64,000 nucleotides of DNA from Bacteroidales bacterium (GTDB lineage: Bacteria > Bacteroidota > Bacteroidia > Bacteroidales > ML635J-15), in assembly GCA_027858835.1 (NCBI GenBank), contig JAQIBY010000139.1:1-64000 (forward strand), written 5' to 3'. The position numbers were made by a program, and so were the translations under genes. This document shows positions 41,301 through 50,024 of the stretch, one piece after another. Below the pieces are notes generated by a model. The model was not told where the DNA came from. It ran no database searches and saw nothing but the letters and a program-made list of their open reading frames with translations. How positions within the stretch are numbered: position 1 is the stretch's first letter; each line of letters starts with the position of its first letter.

Positions 41301-44300
41301 TGTTCCGGGTGGCACTACTTCAGGGTCTGTGCGTGTAAGATTGCGTTTGCAGGACGATGGTTATACTACGGCTTATGATCCATGTGGATTTTCTCAATAT
41401 GGTGAGGTGGAAGATTACACAATTAATATACAGTCTCCTGAAATTCCGCCAATTGCTAACTTTGCAGCTAGTCCTACCAGTACCTGTGATGGAATTGTTC
41501 AATTTACTGATGCATCTTTAAATGCAGATACTTGGAGTTGGGATTTTGGCGATGGAAATTCATCCACAGCACAGAATCCAGTGTATACTTATACAGTTAA
41601 TGGTACTTATACAGTTGCCCTTACAGTGAACAATGCTTATGGAAATGATACGCATACAGAAGTTGATTATGTCGTAGTTGATATGCCGGTTGCACCTACT
41701 GTAACTGATGCAGAAAACTGTGGCCCTGGGGATATGACATTAACTGTTTCCGGAACTGGAGGCACACTGAATTGGTATGATGCACCAACAGGAGGAAATC
41801 TTGTTAACACTGGTACTTCATTAAGCGATAATTTTGCAGCTACAACTAGTTATTATGTTTCCGAAATGGTTGCCGGCGCAACGCATAATGTTGGGCTTAC
41901 TGATAATACTGCAGGAGGAGATTATTACAGCGGAGCAAATGACCATGGTTGTGTTTTTAATGCATTAACTGATTTTGTTATTGAAACAGTAACCGTTTAT
42001 GCTGATGGTGCGGGTGACAGAACAATCCAACTTCGTGATAATGCAGATAATGTTTTAGAAGAACTTATTGTAAGTTTAGTTGATGGTGAGAATCAGGTAG
42101 ATTTGTTTTTCCCGGTTACAACAGGGACAAATTATAAACTTGTTGCTGTTGCTCCCGGAAATTTATTTTACGATAATACTGGAGTTGCATATCCTTATGA
42201 GGTGGCAGATGTGCTAAGCATTGTCAATTCAACAGAGGATACGAGTTTTTTTATTTACTTTTATAACTGGGTAGTTTCAGAAGGTGGTTGCGAAAGCGCC
42301 AGAGAACAAGTTACTGCAACAGTGCTTGATTTACCAAGCGTTGATCTCGGTGCCGATCAAACAATTTGTGAAACAGATGATTATACTTTTGATGCCGGTG
42401 CAGGTTTTTCAAATTATGCATGGTCAAATGCTTCAAACAATCAGAGTATAACAGTTAGTACTGCAGATGTTTATTCTGTTACAGTAATGGATGCAAACGG
42501 TTGCGAAGCTGAAGATGCAGTTGAATTGTTTGTTGATGCAATGCCAACAATAACGATTGATGCAGTCGCTGATTTATGTGAAAATGAAGTAGCAGTTGCA
42601 CTTTCTGCAACACCTGCCGGTGGAAACTGGTCTGGTACGGGAGTAACTGGCAATCAATTTGATCCTTCAATTGGAGCTGGTGACTACACAATTACTTATG
42701 AAGCAAGCAATGGCGAATGTACTGCAACGGATAATATTTCTATCCATGTAGATGCATTACCTGATGTAACAATTGATGCTGTTGGACCATTCTGTGCAGG
42801 AGATGCTGCGGTAACGTTAACTGCTGCAACTGCCGGAGGAACTTGGTCTGGTGATGGCGTAACAGGTAATCAATTCGATCCTGCTACAGCCGGTATTGGT
42901 TCACATATTATTACTTATGAAGTGGATAATGGTGTGTGTACTGCAACTGACCAAATTACAATTGACGTAAATGTAAATGCTGATGCCACAATTGATGCAG
43001 TCGCAGATTTGTGCGAGGCAGATGCTTCAGTAACGTTAACTGCTGTCACTACCGGAGGAATTTGGACAGGTGATGGCGTTACCGGGGATACTTTTGCTCC
43101 TTCAGTTGCAGGAGCAGGTGATCATGTAATTACTTACACAATTAGTGGTGCATGTGGTGATAACGATCAAATCACAATCCATGTCGATGCAATGCCAAAC
43201 ATTTCAATTACTGATCCAGGTGCTTTCTGTACAGGTGATGCTGCGGTAACACTTAGTGCAACACCTGCCGGAGGAACTTGGGATGGTAACGGTATTTCAG
43301 GGAATCAATTTGATCCTGTTGTGGCGGGTATTGGAAACCATACAATTTCTTATGAAGTTAGTAATGGAACGTGTACGACCACAGAAGATATTACATTGTA
43401 TGTTTCTGATGGATATGATGCAACAATTAATGCAGTCGCAGATTTATGTGCAGCGGATGCTCCGATTACATTAACTGCTGCTGATGCAGGTGGAACATGG
43501 TCTGGTGACGGTGTTACAGCTGATACTTTTGACCCGGCAGTAGCTGGAGAAGGCGATCATATTATAACTTATACTATTGCCGGTTCATGCGGTGACTCCG
43601 ATAATATTACCGTTCATGTGGATGCAATGCCCGATGCAACAATTGATGCTGTCGGTCCATTCTGCGTCGGTGATGCTGCGATAACTTTAACTGCTGCAAC
43701 TGCAGGTGGAACTTGGACAGGCGATGGCGTAACTGGTGATCAGTTCGATCCTTCTGCTGCAGGAATTGGAACGCATGAAATTTCTTACGAAGTGGACAAT
43801 GGAGCTTGTTCAGCAACGGATATGATTACTATAGTTGTTTCCGATTATTATGATGCAACGATCGATTTAGTTGGAGATATCTGTGAAACAAATGCTCCAA
43901 TTACATTAACTGCTGCTGATGCCGGTGGAACATGGTCTGGTGACGGTGTTACAGGTGATGCTTTTGACCCGGCAGTAGCTGGAGAAGGCGATCATATTAT
44001 AACTTACACTATTTCAGGTTCATGTGGTGATAGCGACCAAATTACTATCCATGTGGATGCAATGCTTACTGCAAGTATTATCCATCCGGGAGATTTCTGT
44101 GTTGGCGATGATCCGGTTGTTTTAACTGCAACTGAGGCTGGCGGCACTTGGTCTGGTGATGGTGTTGTCGGTGATACATTTGATCCTTCTGCAGCCGGAC
44201 TTGGTGTTTACACAATTACTTACACTATTGAAAACGGAACTTGCTCTGATTCTGATGACGTGACTGTAGTTGTCGGTGAAGAGCCCGTTGTGACTGTAGA

Positions 44301-44757
44301 TGTTACCAATGCTAGTTCTTCTTCTGCTGAAGATGGTGCTGCCACACTTAATATTTCCGGTGGAATTAGTCCATATACAATATTATGGTCAACCGGTGAT
44401 GAAACAGTGACAGTGGATAATTTAGCCGCTGGAACTTATTCTGTTATGGTTGCTGATGCAGCAGGTTGTAGTGCGAATGTTCCGGTGTTGATTGATTTCA
44501 CCAACAGTATTGCAGAGGAAAGTTTACAATTTAAATTGTATCCAAATCCTGCAAAAACTGAATTGTTTATTGAAACCAATCCGAACATGGTAAGTCGTGT
44601 GGAATTAGTAAATATGCTTGGACAAAGTATTATGACAGAAGATATTAATGGAACAATCACTGTGCTGGATGTCAGTGAATATGTTTCAGGAGTTTACTTC
44701 GTACGTATTTATGCTTTGGATGGAGAACAACACATTAACCGAGTTGTGATTGACTAA
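38377..44757 (+). CDS. Gingipain-type C25 cysteine peptidase with PKD, GEVED-like and tandem repeat domains and T9SS sorting domain
   Basis: YVLIVGDHDGDYNVPAHSGETGSHVTDLYYGC, NYTAHCMQYGWADP (His), FMIANCCLSFKF (Cys); three PKD-like segments; WADWNRDGDFADANEDIW...GEVEDYTINI; eight ~72-aa repeats; C-terminal FKLYPNPAKTELFIET sorting domain. Confidence 0.88.
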   Translation: MRRLISLFVAMFFIAAAFGQTGIKLSDSKTEIKLRSATQTGVQLETKLQDLKFETMLTDVGEFEGLYAGSLQKDHGISPGAPDLPVYAGLLEVPYGAEIVATVIDYDETIYNLNELGLQKIAPSQPSLSKSTDPESVQFEYDAALYGTDSWIEPEIVSTSYQGVMRGVPIGQVVVRPFRYNPATNELSVLSNIKLDISFEGADLGLTLDQKNKYYSPQFSSVYNMLLNYQPPANKDSFTSYPIKYVIVADRAFEVTLQPFIQWKTKSGYNVIEAYTDDPAVGSTTTSIQSYLQGLYDDGTASDPAPSYVLIVGDHDGDYNVPAHSGETGSHVTDLYYGCYDGGSDNIPDLFLGRMSANTTTELQNILDKIIPYEMYTIPDGTYLDRCMLIAGVDATFAPKHGDGTLSYGIREYFNEAHGFSDIYAYYYAYTSGDYHVMSSNDAGASADIISKISDGVGFANYTAHCMQYGWADPAVVNDDIAGLNNVDEYAFMIANCCLSFKFDYSDYDAFGEQILYAQDKGAVNYIGTSNNSLWDEDVYWGIGLTSLGITQANVPNHNYSNTGQGAYDGVMHEHGESFDEWFFTGGQMVFAANTQVQASTSGSKQYYWEIYHNSGDPSLMPFLTQPEAMTVSYTTPMIGNTSLNVSCEPYTYVAISQDGVLLDAKWSGANSSVTLSFPALTADGASVVATKQDRVPQVDDFTPIAADPPVADFSGTPLTIFEGESVTFTDLSSSPAEWSWTFGDGGTSTQINPVYTYNTAGTYTVSLTVTNPLDSDIETKVDYITVNPNTNPPTSDFVADQTTVTMGTTVNFTDLSANLPTSWEWTFDGGDIASSTDQNPSVVYDTPGTYTVELTASNTYGQGTTETKVDYITVTLPDYCDAGSGDAGFENISNVELGTINNGSTASTYTDFTAISTDAFAGDDLTLTVTVGGGYATDFLMVWADWNRDGDFADANEDIWTSAQGTGPYSTTITVPGGTTSGSVRVRLRLQDDGYTTAYDPCGFSQYGEVEDYTINIQSPEIPPIANFAASPTSTCDGIVQFTDASLNADTWSWDFGDGNSSTAQNPVYTYTVNGTYTVALTVNNAYGNDTHTEVDYVVVDMPVAPTVTDAENCGPGDMTLTVSGTGGTLNWYDAPTGGNLVNTGTSLSDNFAATTSYYVSEMVAGATHNVGLTDNTAGGDYYSGANDHGCVFNALTDFVIETVTVYADGAGDRTIQLRDNADNVLEELIVSLVDGENQVDLFFPVTTGTNYKLVAVAPGNLFYDNTGVAYPYEVADVLSIVNSTEDTSFFIYFYNWVVSEGGCESAREQVTATVLDLPSVDLGADQTICETDDYTFDAGAGFSNYAWSNASNNQSITVSTADVYSVTVMDANGCEAEDAVELFVDAMPTITIDAVADLCENEVAVALSATPAGGNWSGTGVTGNQFDPSIGAGDYTITYEASNGECTATDNISIHVDALPDVTIDAVGPFCAGDAAVTLTAATAGGTWSGDGVTGNQFDPATAGIGSHIITYEVDNGVCTATDQITIDVNVNADATIDAVADLCEADASVTLTAVTTGGIWTGDGVTGDTFAPSVAGAGDHVITYTISGACGDNDQITIHVDAMPNISITDPGAFCTGDAAVTLSATPAGGTWDGNGISGNQFDPVVAGIGNHTISYEVSNGTCTTTEDITLYVSDGYDATINAVADLCAADAPITLTAADAGGTWSGDGVTADTFDPAVAGEGDHIITYTIAGSCGDSDNITVHVDAMPDATIDAVGPFCVGDAAITLTAATAGGTWTGDGVTGDQFDPSAAGIGTHEISYEVDNGACSATDMITIVVSDYYDATIDLVGDICETNAPITLTAADAGGTWSGDGVTGDAFDPAVAGEGDHIITYTISGSCGDSDQITIHVDAMLTASIIHPGDFCVGDDPVVLTATEAGGTWSGDGVVGDTFDPSAAGLGVYTITYTIENGTCSDSDDVTVVVGEEPVVTVDVTNASSSSAEDGAATLNISGGISPYTILWSTGDETVTVDNLAAGTYSVMVADAAGCSANVPVLIDFTNSIAEESLQFKLYPNPAKTELFIETNPNMVSRVELVNMLGQSIMTEDINGTITVLDVSEYVSGVYFVRIYALDGEQHINRVVID
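42544..44277 (+). repeat. Eight tandem ~72-aa (~217-nt) coding repeats arranged as alternating A/B types
   Basis: Repeat starts (x)xxTIDAV[AG]xx[LF]C...GGTWSGDGVTGxxFDPxxAGxGxHxITYxx...; two A-type copies are nearly identical with a 435-nt offset. Confidence 0.92.
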
Positions 44758-44779
44758 ATTCATTTGATAATATTATAAC

Positions 44780-44811
44780 AAAAAAGCGGGTGAGTAATCA
44801 TCCGCTTTTTT
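44780..44811. terminator. Bidirectional rho-independent terminator
   Basis: AAAAAAGCGGGTGA gtaa TCATCCGCTTTTTT between convergent genes. Confidence 0.8.
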
Positions 44812-44957
44812 GTTTGATCCTTTAATCGGTATTATCCATAAAAACGGATTAAGCAAAGATTTGGGGGAAGCACAAAATAAAATATATATTCTCGAATTAA
44901 AACAATTTGCTTTTGTTCCGTCAAACTCCGCCAAAAGCATATCGTACAAGAATCGTT

Positions 44958-47135
44958 TTATTTCAAATGATCATCAAAATAATCAGTTACTTTTTGCATG
45001 AGATGAATTCTGTCATATCCGCCGACATTGTGTTCTGCTCTCGGATACACAAAATAATCAATCGGAATTTGATTTTTGATGCACTCTCTTACAAAAACAA
45101 AGCTGTGCTGTTGAACCACGACCGGATCAATGCCGCCGTGAATCATCATTAATTTTCCTTCAAGTTTTTTGCACTGTTTTGCCAAATTATTGGCTTCGTA
45201 TCCTTCCGGATTTTCATCGGGAGTATCCATGTATCGTTCGCCGTACATGACTTCGTAATATTTCCAGTCAACAACAGTACCACCTGCAACTCCGACTTTA
45301 AATACATCGGGGTGGTTAAGCATTAAGTTGGTAGTCATAAAACCGCCAAAGCTCCAACCATGTATGCCGATTCGTTCTGCATCCACATAATCCTTTGATT
45401 TTAAGAACTCTATGCCCTGCATTTGGTCGGCCATTTCATGTTCTCCGAGTTTTCGATGAATGATGTTTTCAAAGTCTGCTCCGCGATTTGCCGACCCTCG
45501 ATTGTCTAGCGTAAACATGACATATCCTTTTTGTGCCATCAAATATTGCCATCCTCTGGCGCCACCTAACCAAGAATTGGTAATGAGTTGCGCATGTGGG
45601 CCTCCATACACGTAAACCACGGTAGGATACAGTGCATTAGGATCGAAATTTGGAGGTAAAATGAGGCGGTAATACAAATCAGTTTCCCCGTCTGCGGCTT
45701 TTATGGTGCCAATTTCTACTTCGCCGATATTGATATCCGAAAGCGGATTTTCAGCAGTTAAAATGTTTCGTTTGAATTTGCCGTCTAAATTAATGATGTC
45801 ATAAGCATTCGGCATTTCAGTCGATGAGTAATTATCAAGAATGTACTCTCCGTTGGGGGATAAGCTTGCAGAATGCACGCCTGCAGCATTGGTAAGTTGT
45901 GTAATTTCATTGGTTGAAAGATTGAGTTTGTAAATATGGCGCTCAATTGGCGATGCCGCTGTCGATTGAAAAATGATATCATTTGATTTTGGCGTGAAAC
46001 CAATGAGCTCAGTCACTTCCCAATTTCCTGAAGTGAGTTGTTTTTTCAATTCGCCTTTTGTTGTGTATCGGTAAAGATGATTGTATCCGTCGCGGCGGGA
46101 TTGCCAGATAAAATCGCTTGTTGAGCCCGGAATAAATTTTGCGGGATGTTGTGGCTCAACATATTTATCATGTCTTTCTTCAAATACTGTGCGGATGAAT
46201 TCTCCTGTTTCTGCCTGATACAGATTCATTTGCATGTGATTTTGAGCACGGTTAAGTACGGCAATCAGAATCTGTTTAGAATCTGGTGTCCAACTGATAT
46301 TGGTGAGGTATTGTTCAGGGTCTCCAGTAGTTTGAATTACAATTTCGGAATTGGTTTCGGTATTAAGCACAATGAGTTTTGACTCTTCGCTTTTCATGCC
46401 GGCCATTGGGTATTTTATGTTGTCAACGGTGGCTACCCGACTGCGGATATCAACCAAAGGATAATCAGTGACCATTGATTCATCTTTCAGATAATATGCC
46501 ATTTTTTTTGAGTCGGGGGACCAGAAAATTCCTTTGTCAATTCCAAATTCATTTCTGGCAATTGTTTGTCCTGCGGTTAAATTTTGGTCGCGATTATTGG
46601 TCACCTGATTTAGCGCTTCCGTATTTGCGTAGGCAAGATTTTTCCCGGTTGTAAATGCAATTGCCTGTTTATCAGGTGTGATTTCTGTGTTTTCAGCAGC
46701 TTCCGGGAGTTTGATTATTTTGATAACTGCCTTATCTTTCAAGTTTATTTCTATATAATTGTTGTTCGTATTAAGGCTAATTGTATTTGAATTAACCCAC
46801 TTTACTGACGGAAAATGAGATGCAGCCGGAATTTCTGATGCATCTAAAATTTCGTTTAGTGTTTCGAGATTCAATATGCATTTGCTTTTATCTGAAGCAA
46901 TGCTTTCTTGCATTAATCCTTCCGAAGAAACAAAAGTAATGTGCTTTGAATCACCGTGCCATTGCATATTCCTGCGGTATTCCGGATAGTATTGACGCCA
47001 CATTCCGACAACGGCATCTTCCATGCTCAGGTCTTTCTTTTGTGCGATACTGTTAGGGGTGATGAACAAAAATGCCAGAAGGCAGGTCAGGGTAATTTGA
47101 TAAAATCGTTTCATAAATTTATACATTGTTTTCAT
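44958..47135 (-). CDS. Dipeptidyl peptidase IV-type S9 prolyl oligopeptidase
   Basis: Beta-propeller N-terminus, IHGWSFGGFMT (GWSxGG), MMIHGGIDPVVV (Asp), RAEHNVGG (His). Confidence 0.95.
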   Translation of the reverse strand: MKTMYKFMKRFYQITLTCLLAFLFITPNSIAQKKDLSMEDAVVGMWRQYYPEYRRNMQWHGDSKHITFVSSEGLMQESIASDKSKCILNLETLNEILDASEIPAASHFPSVKWVNSNTISLNTNNNYIEINLKDKAVIKIIKLPEAAENTEITPDKQAIAFTTGKNLAYANTEALNQVTNNRDQNLTAGQTIARNEFGIDKGIFWSPDSKKMAYYLKDESMVTDYPLVDIRSRVATVDNIKYPMAGMKSEESKLIVLNTETNSEIVIQTTGDPEQYLTNISWTPDSKQILIAVLNRAQNHMQMNLYQAETGEFIRTVFEERHDKYVEPQHPAKFIPGSTSDFIWQSRRDGYNHLYRYTTKGELKKQLTSGNWEVTELIGFTPKSNDIIFQSTAASPIERHIYKLNLSTNEITQLTNAAGVHSASLSPNGEYILDNYSSTEMPNAYDIINLDGKFKRNILTAENPLSDINIGEVEIGTIKAADGETDLYYRLILPPNFDPNALYPTVVYVYGGPHAQLITNSWLGGARGWQYLMAQKGYVMFTLDNRGSANRGADFENIIHRKLGEHEMADQMQGIEFLKSKDYVDAERIGIHGWSFGGFMTTNLMLNHPDVFKVGVAGGTVVDWKYYEVMYGERYMDTPDENPEGYEANNLAKQCKKLEGKLMMIHGGIDPVVVQQHSFVFVRECIKNQIPIDYFVYPRAEHNVGGYDRIHLMQKVTDYFDDHLK

Positions 47136-47213
47136 GACAAAGATAAGATTTTAGTGAAATTCTAAAACACAAGAATGAAATGGTAAATAATAAACAAAAC
47201 TCAAATTATTAAA

Positions 47214-47361
47214 CCCTGCCAGGGCGGAGGCTGGCAGCCCGTTTGCTGCGATGGCTCGGTATTGCGCATGAGGCTTAGCGACCGGAGGAAGCTCAAGCAG
47301 CAGGCATTGCAATACCGGCAGAGCGGTAACCGGCTATAAGCCGCAGACCGTTTGGCAGCCA
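47214..47361. repeat. GC-rich intergenic block with multiple inverted repeats; nature unknown
   Basis: CCCTG-C-CAGGG (47214-47224), GGCTG-G-CAGCC (47229-47239), CGGTATTGC/GCAATACCG (47257-47265/47309-47317), CGGCT-ATA-AGCCG (47331-47343). Confidence 0.65.
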
Positions 47362-47421
47362 AATAAATCAATCTAAAATAATTGGGATTGTCCTTTTAAT
47401 ACACTAATTTCATTGCGAAAA

Positions 47422-48210
47422 ATGAAGTTGATTCGCTTAAAATATTGGTTAATTGGATTGCTTTTTGTTCTGTTTTCTTGCAATCAAGTGAATACAGGAC
47501 AGGGCATTGACGAGGCATTTGACGGATTAGATGATGCGCCTGAAGCCTTGATGCCGGCACCTGAAAAACTTCCAAAATCGGAAACTGCATTGTATTTTGA
47601 ATCGCTTGGGCTTGTTGACGTGCAAAGTCTTGATAGCAGTATTTTTGTAGATTTAAAATATGCGGGCGAAGCGAATTTCTTGAAGACCAATTTGTATGGC
47701 GATTTAAAACGAGCATATTTGCAAGCTGATGTTGCTGAAAAATTGGTGAAAGCATCGAATTTGTTGCAAACTGAGTATCCAGAATTGCGATTGCTTGTTT
47801 GGGATGCGGTTCGTCCGCTTTCTGTGCAACAACGAATGTGGGATTTGTGTGATGTCCCGCTGAATCGTCGTCATTGGTATGTTTCGCCGCCCGAAAAACG
47901 CTCGCTGCATAATTTTGGTGCAGCCGTTGATGTTACAGTGGTTACAACGGACGGTAAGTGTCTTGAAATGGGAACGGATTTTGATCATTTTAGCGATACA
48001 GCTTACACGGTGAATGAAGCAGAATTGGTGAAGATTGGAAAAATTTCAAAGATTGCACATGATAACCGCTTGATTTTACGGTCTGTAATGAATGAAGCCG
48101 GGTTTTCGTCAATTGATTACGAATGGTGGCACTTTAATTCATGCTCTAGAAATGCGGCAAAGTCAAAATATCCGCTTATTTTTGGGCTTTCAAAAACCAA
48201 AAACAATTAG
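47422..48210 (+). CDS. D-Ala-D-Ala dipeptidase (VanX/DdpX-like, M15D), predicted lipoprotein
   Basis: SLHNFGAAVDVTVV (SxHxxGxAxD), YEWWHF, lipobox LFSC. Confidence 0.88.
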   Translation: MKLIRLKYWLIGLLFVLFSCNQVNTGQGIDEAFDGLDDAPEALMPAPEKLPKSETALYFESLGLVDVQSLDSSIFVDLKYAGEANFLKTNLYGDLKRAYLQADVAEKLVKASNLLQTEYPELRLLVWDAVRPLSVQQRMWDLCDVPLNRRHWYVSPPEKRSLHNFGAAVDVTVVTTDGKCLEMGTDFDHFSDTAYTVNEAELVKIGKISKIAHDNRLILRSVMNEAGFSSIDYEWWHFNSCSRNAAKSKYPLIFGLSKTKNN

Positions 48211-48211
48211 C

Positions 48212-50020
48212 ATGGGTATTTCAACATTGGATTGGATGATAATTGGGCTTTATTTTGCCATAAGCATCAGCATTGGAATTATCATGTCGAGGCGTGCTGG
48301 ACGAAGTACGGGTGATTTTTTTCTGTCGGGGCGGAATTTGCCATGGTGGATTGCCGGAACCAGTATGGTTGCAACTACCTTTGCTGCCGATACACCCCTT
48401 GCTGTTACTGAATTGGTTTCGCAAAGTGGTGTTGCCGGAAATTGGCTGTGGTGGAATATGCTATTCGGCGGAATGTTAACCGTTTTCTTCTTTGCCAGAT
48501 TGTGGAGGCGTGCGGGCATAATGACTGATTGTGAGTTTGTTGCCATCCGGTATTCGGGTCGTGCTGCAAGGTTTTTACGTGGTTTTCGTGCTGTTTATAT
48601 TGGCATTTTCATGAATGTTGTTGTGATTGCCTGGGTGAATCTGGCCATGTTAAAGATTCTACAAGTGATGTTTCCCGAGTTCACAATCAACGGACAAAGT
48701 AGTTTTATGGTGCTAGGAAATGAAATGCCTATGCAAATGTTGATTGTCGGCGGTTTGCTCTTGTTTGTTTCCCTTTATTCAGCTTTGTCCGGATTGTGGG
48801 GCGTTTCCCTGACTGATACTTTCCAGTTCGTGATTGCAATGGCAGGATGTGTTGTGTTGGCAATTGTGGCTATAAATGCACCTGGTATAGGAGGCGTGGA
48901 AGGTTTGAAAGCGCAGCTTCCTGAGCATGTTTTCAGTTTTACGCCGGTGATAGGTGAACCTGCTTCGGCAAGTGGAATTCTGCAAATGAGTGTTGTCGCA
49001 TTTGTCGCATATATTGGTGTTCAGTGGTGGGCAAGTTGGTATCCCGGTGCAGAGCCTGGTGGCGGTGGGTATGTCGCACAGCGGATGATGTCTGCAAAAG
49101 ATGAAAAACATTCATTACTTGCAACTTTGTGGTATCAGATAGCACATTTTGCAATTCGTCCATGGCCCTGGATTATCGTGGCATTGGTAGCATTGGTGCT
49201 ATATCCTGATGAGCCGGATAAAGGAGCAACATTTATTATGGTAATGAGGGATTATTTACCTTCCGGCTTACTCGGTTTGCTGATGGCTGCATTTCTTGCT
49301 GCTTTTATGTCAACAGTAGCATCGCAAACTGTATGGGGAACCTCATATATTGTCAACGATTTATTTCAGCCTTTTATAAAACCGGGTGGCAGTGAAAAGT
49401 ATTATGTGAAAATATCACGCTTTACCACGATTTTATTACTTATTTTGAGTTTTATTGTCTCCGGATTTTTCGATCAAATCAGTGATGCTTGGAAATTTAT
49501 TCTGGCTTGTTCGGGCGGCATTGGCATGGTGTTAATTTTGCGCTGGTTTTGGTGGCGAATTAATGCATGGACAGAAATTGCCGCAATGCTGGCTCCATAT
49601 GCGGTTTTGCCCGTTTTGGTTATGGGTTTCGGTATGGATGTGTACAATAAAGATTTTGGTTGGGCGCTGATAATAATTGTTGCGTTTTCAAGCATTGTGT
49701 GGCTTGTCGTAACCTTTCTTACCAAACCGACTGATACCAAACAATTGTACAAATTTTATGAAAAAGTCCATCCGGGTGGTAGAGGTTGGAGACGCATTTC
49801 TAAAAACATGCCTGACGTAACAGGAGATACCGGGTATATTTATTTATTTGCAAGTTGGATACTCGGCTGTATGATGGTGCTGAGCTTACTGTTTGCCATC
49901 GGCGATTTTATTTTTGCAAATTATATGAAAGCAATTATTGAGACAATTATTTTTGTTGTTTCAGCAATTGTCCTCTTTTATGCCATGCGTGCATACGGAT
50001 GGAAAAATGTTGTAAAATAA
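48212..50020 (+). CDS. Sodium:solute symporter (SSS) family transporter
   Basis: Multiple TM helices; DFFLSGRNLPWWIAGTSMVATTFAADTPLAVTELV. Start moved to MGISTLDWM. Confidence 0.9.
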   Translation: MGISTLDWMIIGLYFAISISIGIIMSRRAGRSTGDFFLSGRNLPWWIAGTSMVATTFAADTPLAVTELVSQSGVAGNWLWWNMLFGGMLTVFFFARLWRRAGIMTDCEFVAIRYSGRAARFLRGFRAVYIGIFMNVVVIAWVNLAMLKILQVMFPEFTINGQSSFMVLGNEMPMQMLIVGGLLLFVSLYSALSGLWGVSLTDTFQFVIAMAGCVVLAIVAINAPGIGGVEGLKAQLPEHVFSFTPVIGEPASASGILQMSVVAFVAYIGVQWWASWYPGAEPGGGGYVAQRMMSAKDEKHSLLATLWYQIAHFAIRPWPWIIVALVALVLYPDEPDKGATFIMVMRDYLPSGLLGLLMAAFLAAFMSTVASQTVWGTSYIVNDLFQPFIKPGGSEKYYVKISRFTTILLLILSFIVSGFFDQISDAWKFILACSGGIGMVLILRWFWWRINAWTEIAAMLAPYAVLPVLVMGFGMDVYNKDFGWALIIIVAFSSIVWLVVTFLTKPTDTKQLYKFYEKVHPGGRGWRRISKNMPDVTGDTGYIYLFASWILGCMMVLSLLFAIGDFIFANYMKAIIETIIFVVSAIVLFYAMRAYGWKNVVK

Positions 50021-50024
50021 GGAT

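Noticed and set aside
42479-43816. Several minus-strand ORFs across the C25 repeat region, and repeats suggestive of a CRISPR-like array
   Set aside because: ORFs are antisense to repeat DNA. Repeats are ~217 nt, in frame and coding, with no unique 30-40-nt spacers.
47422-48210. Part of a vancomycin-resistance cluster
   Set aside because: No vanH, vanA/B ligase or vanRS genes adjacent; neighbours are a transporter and a porin.
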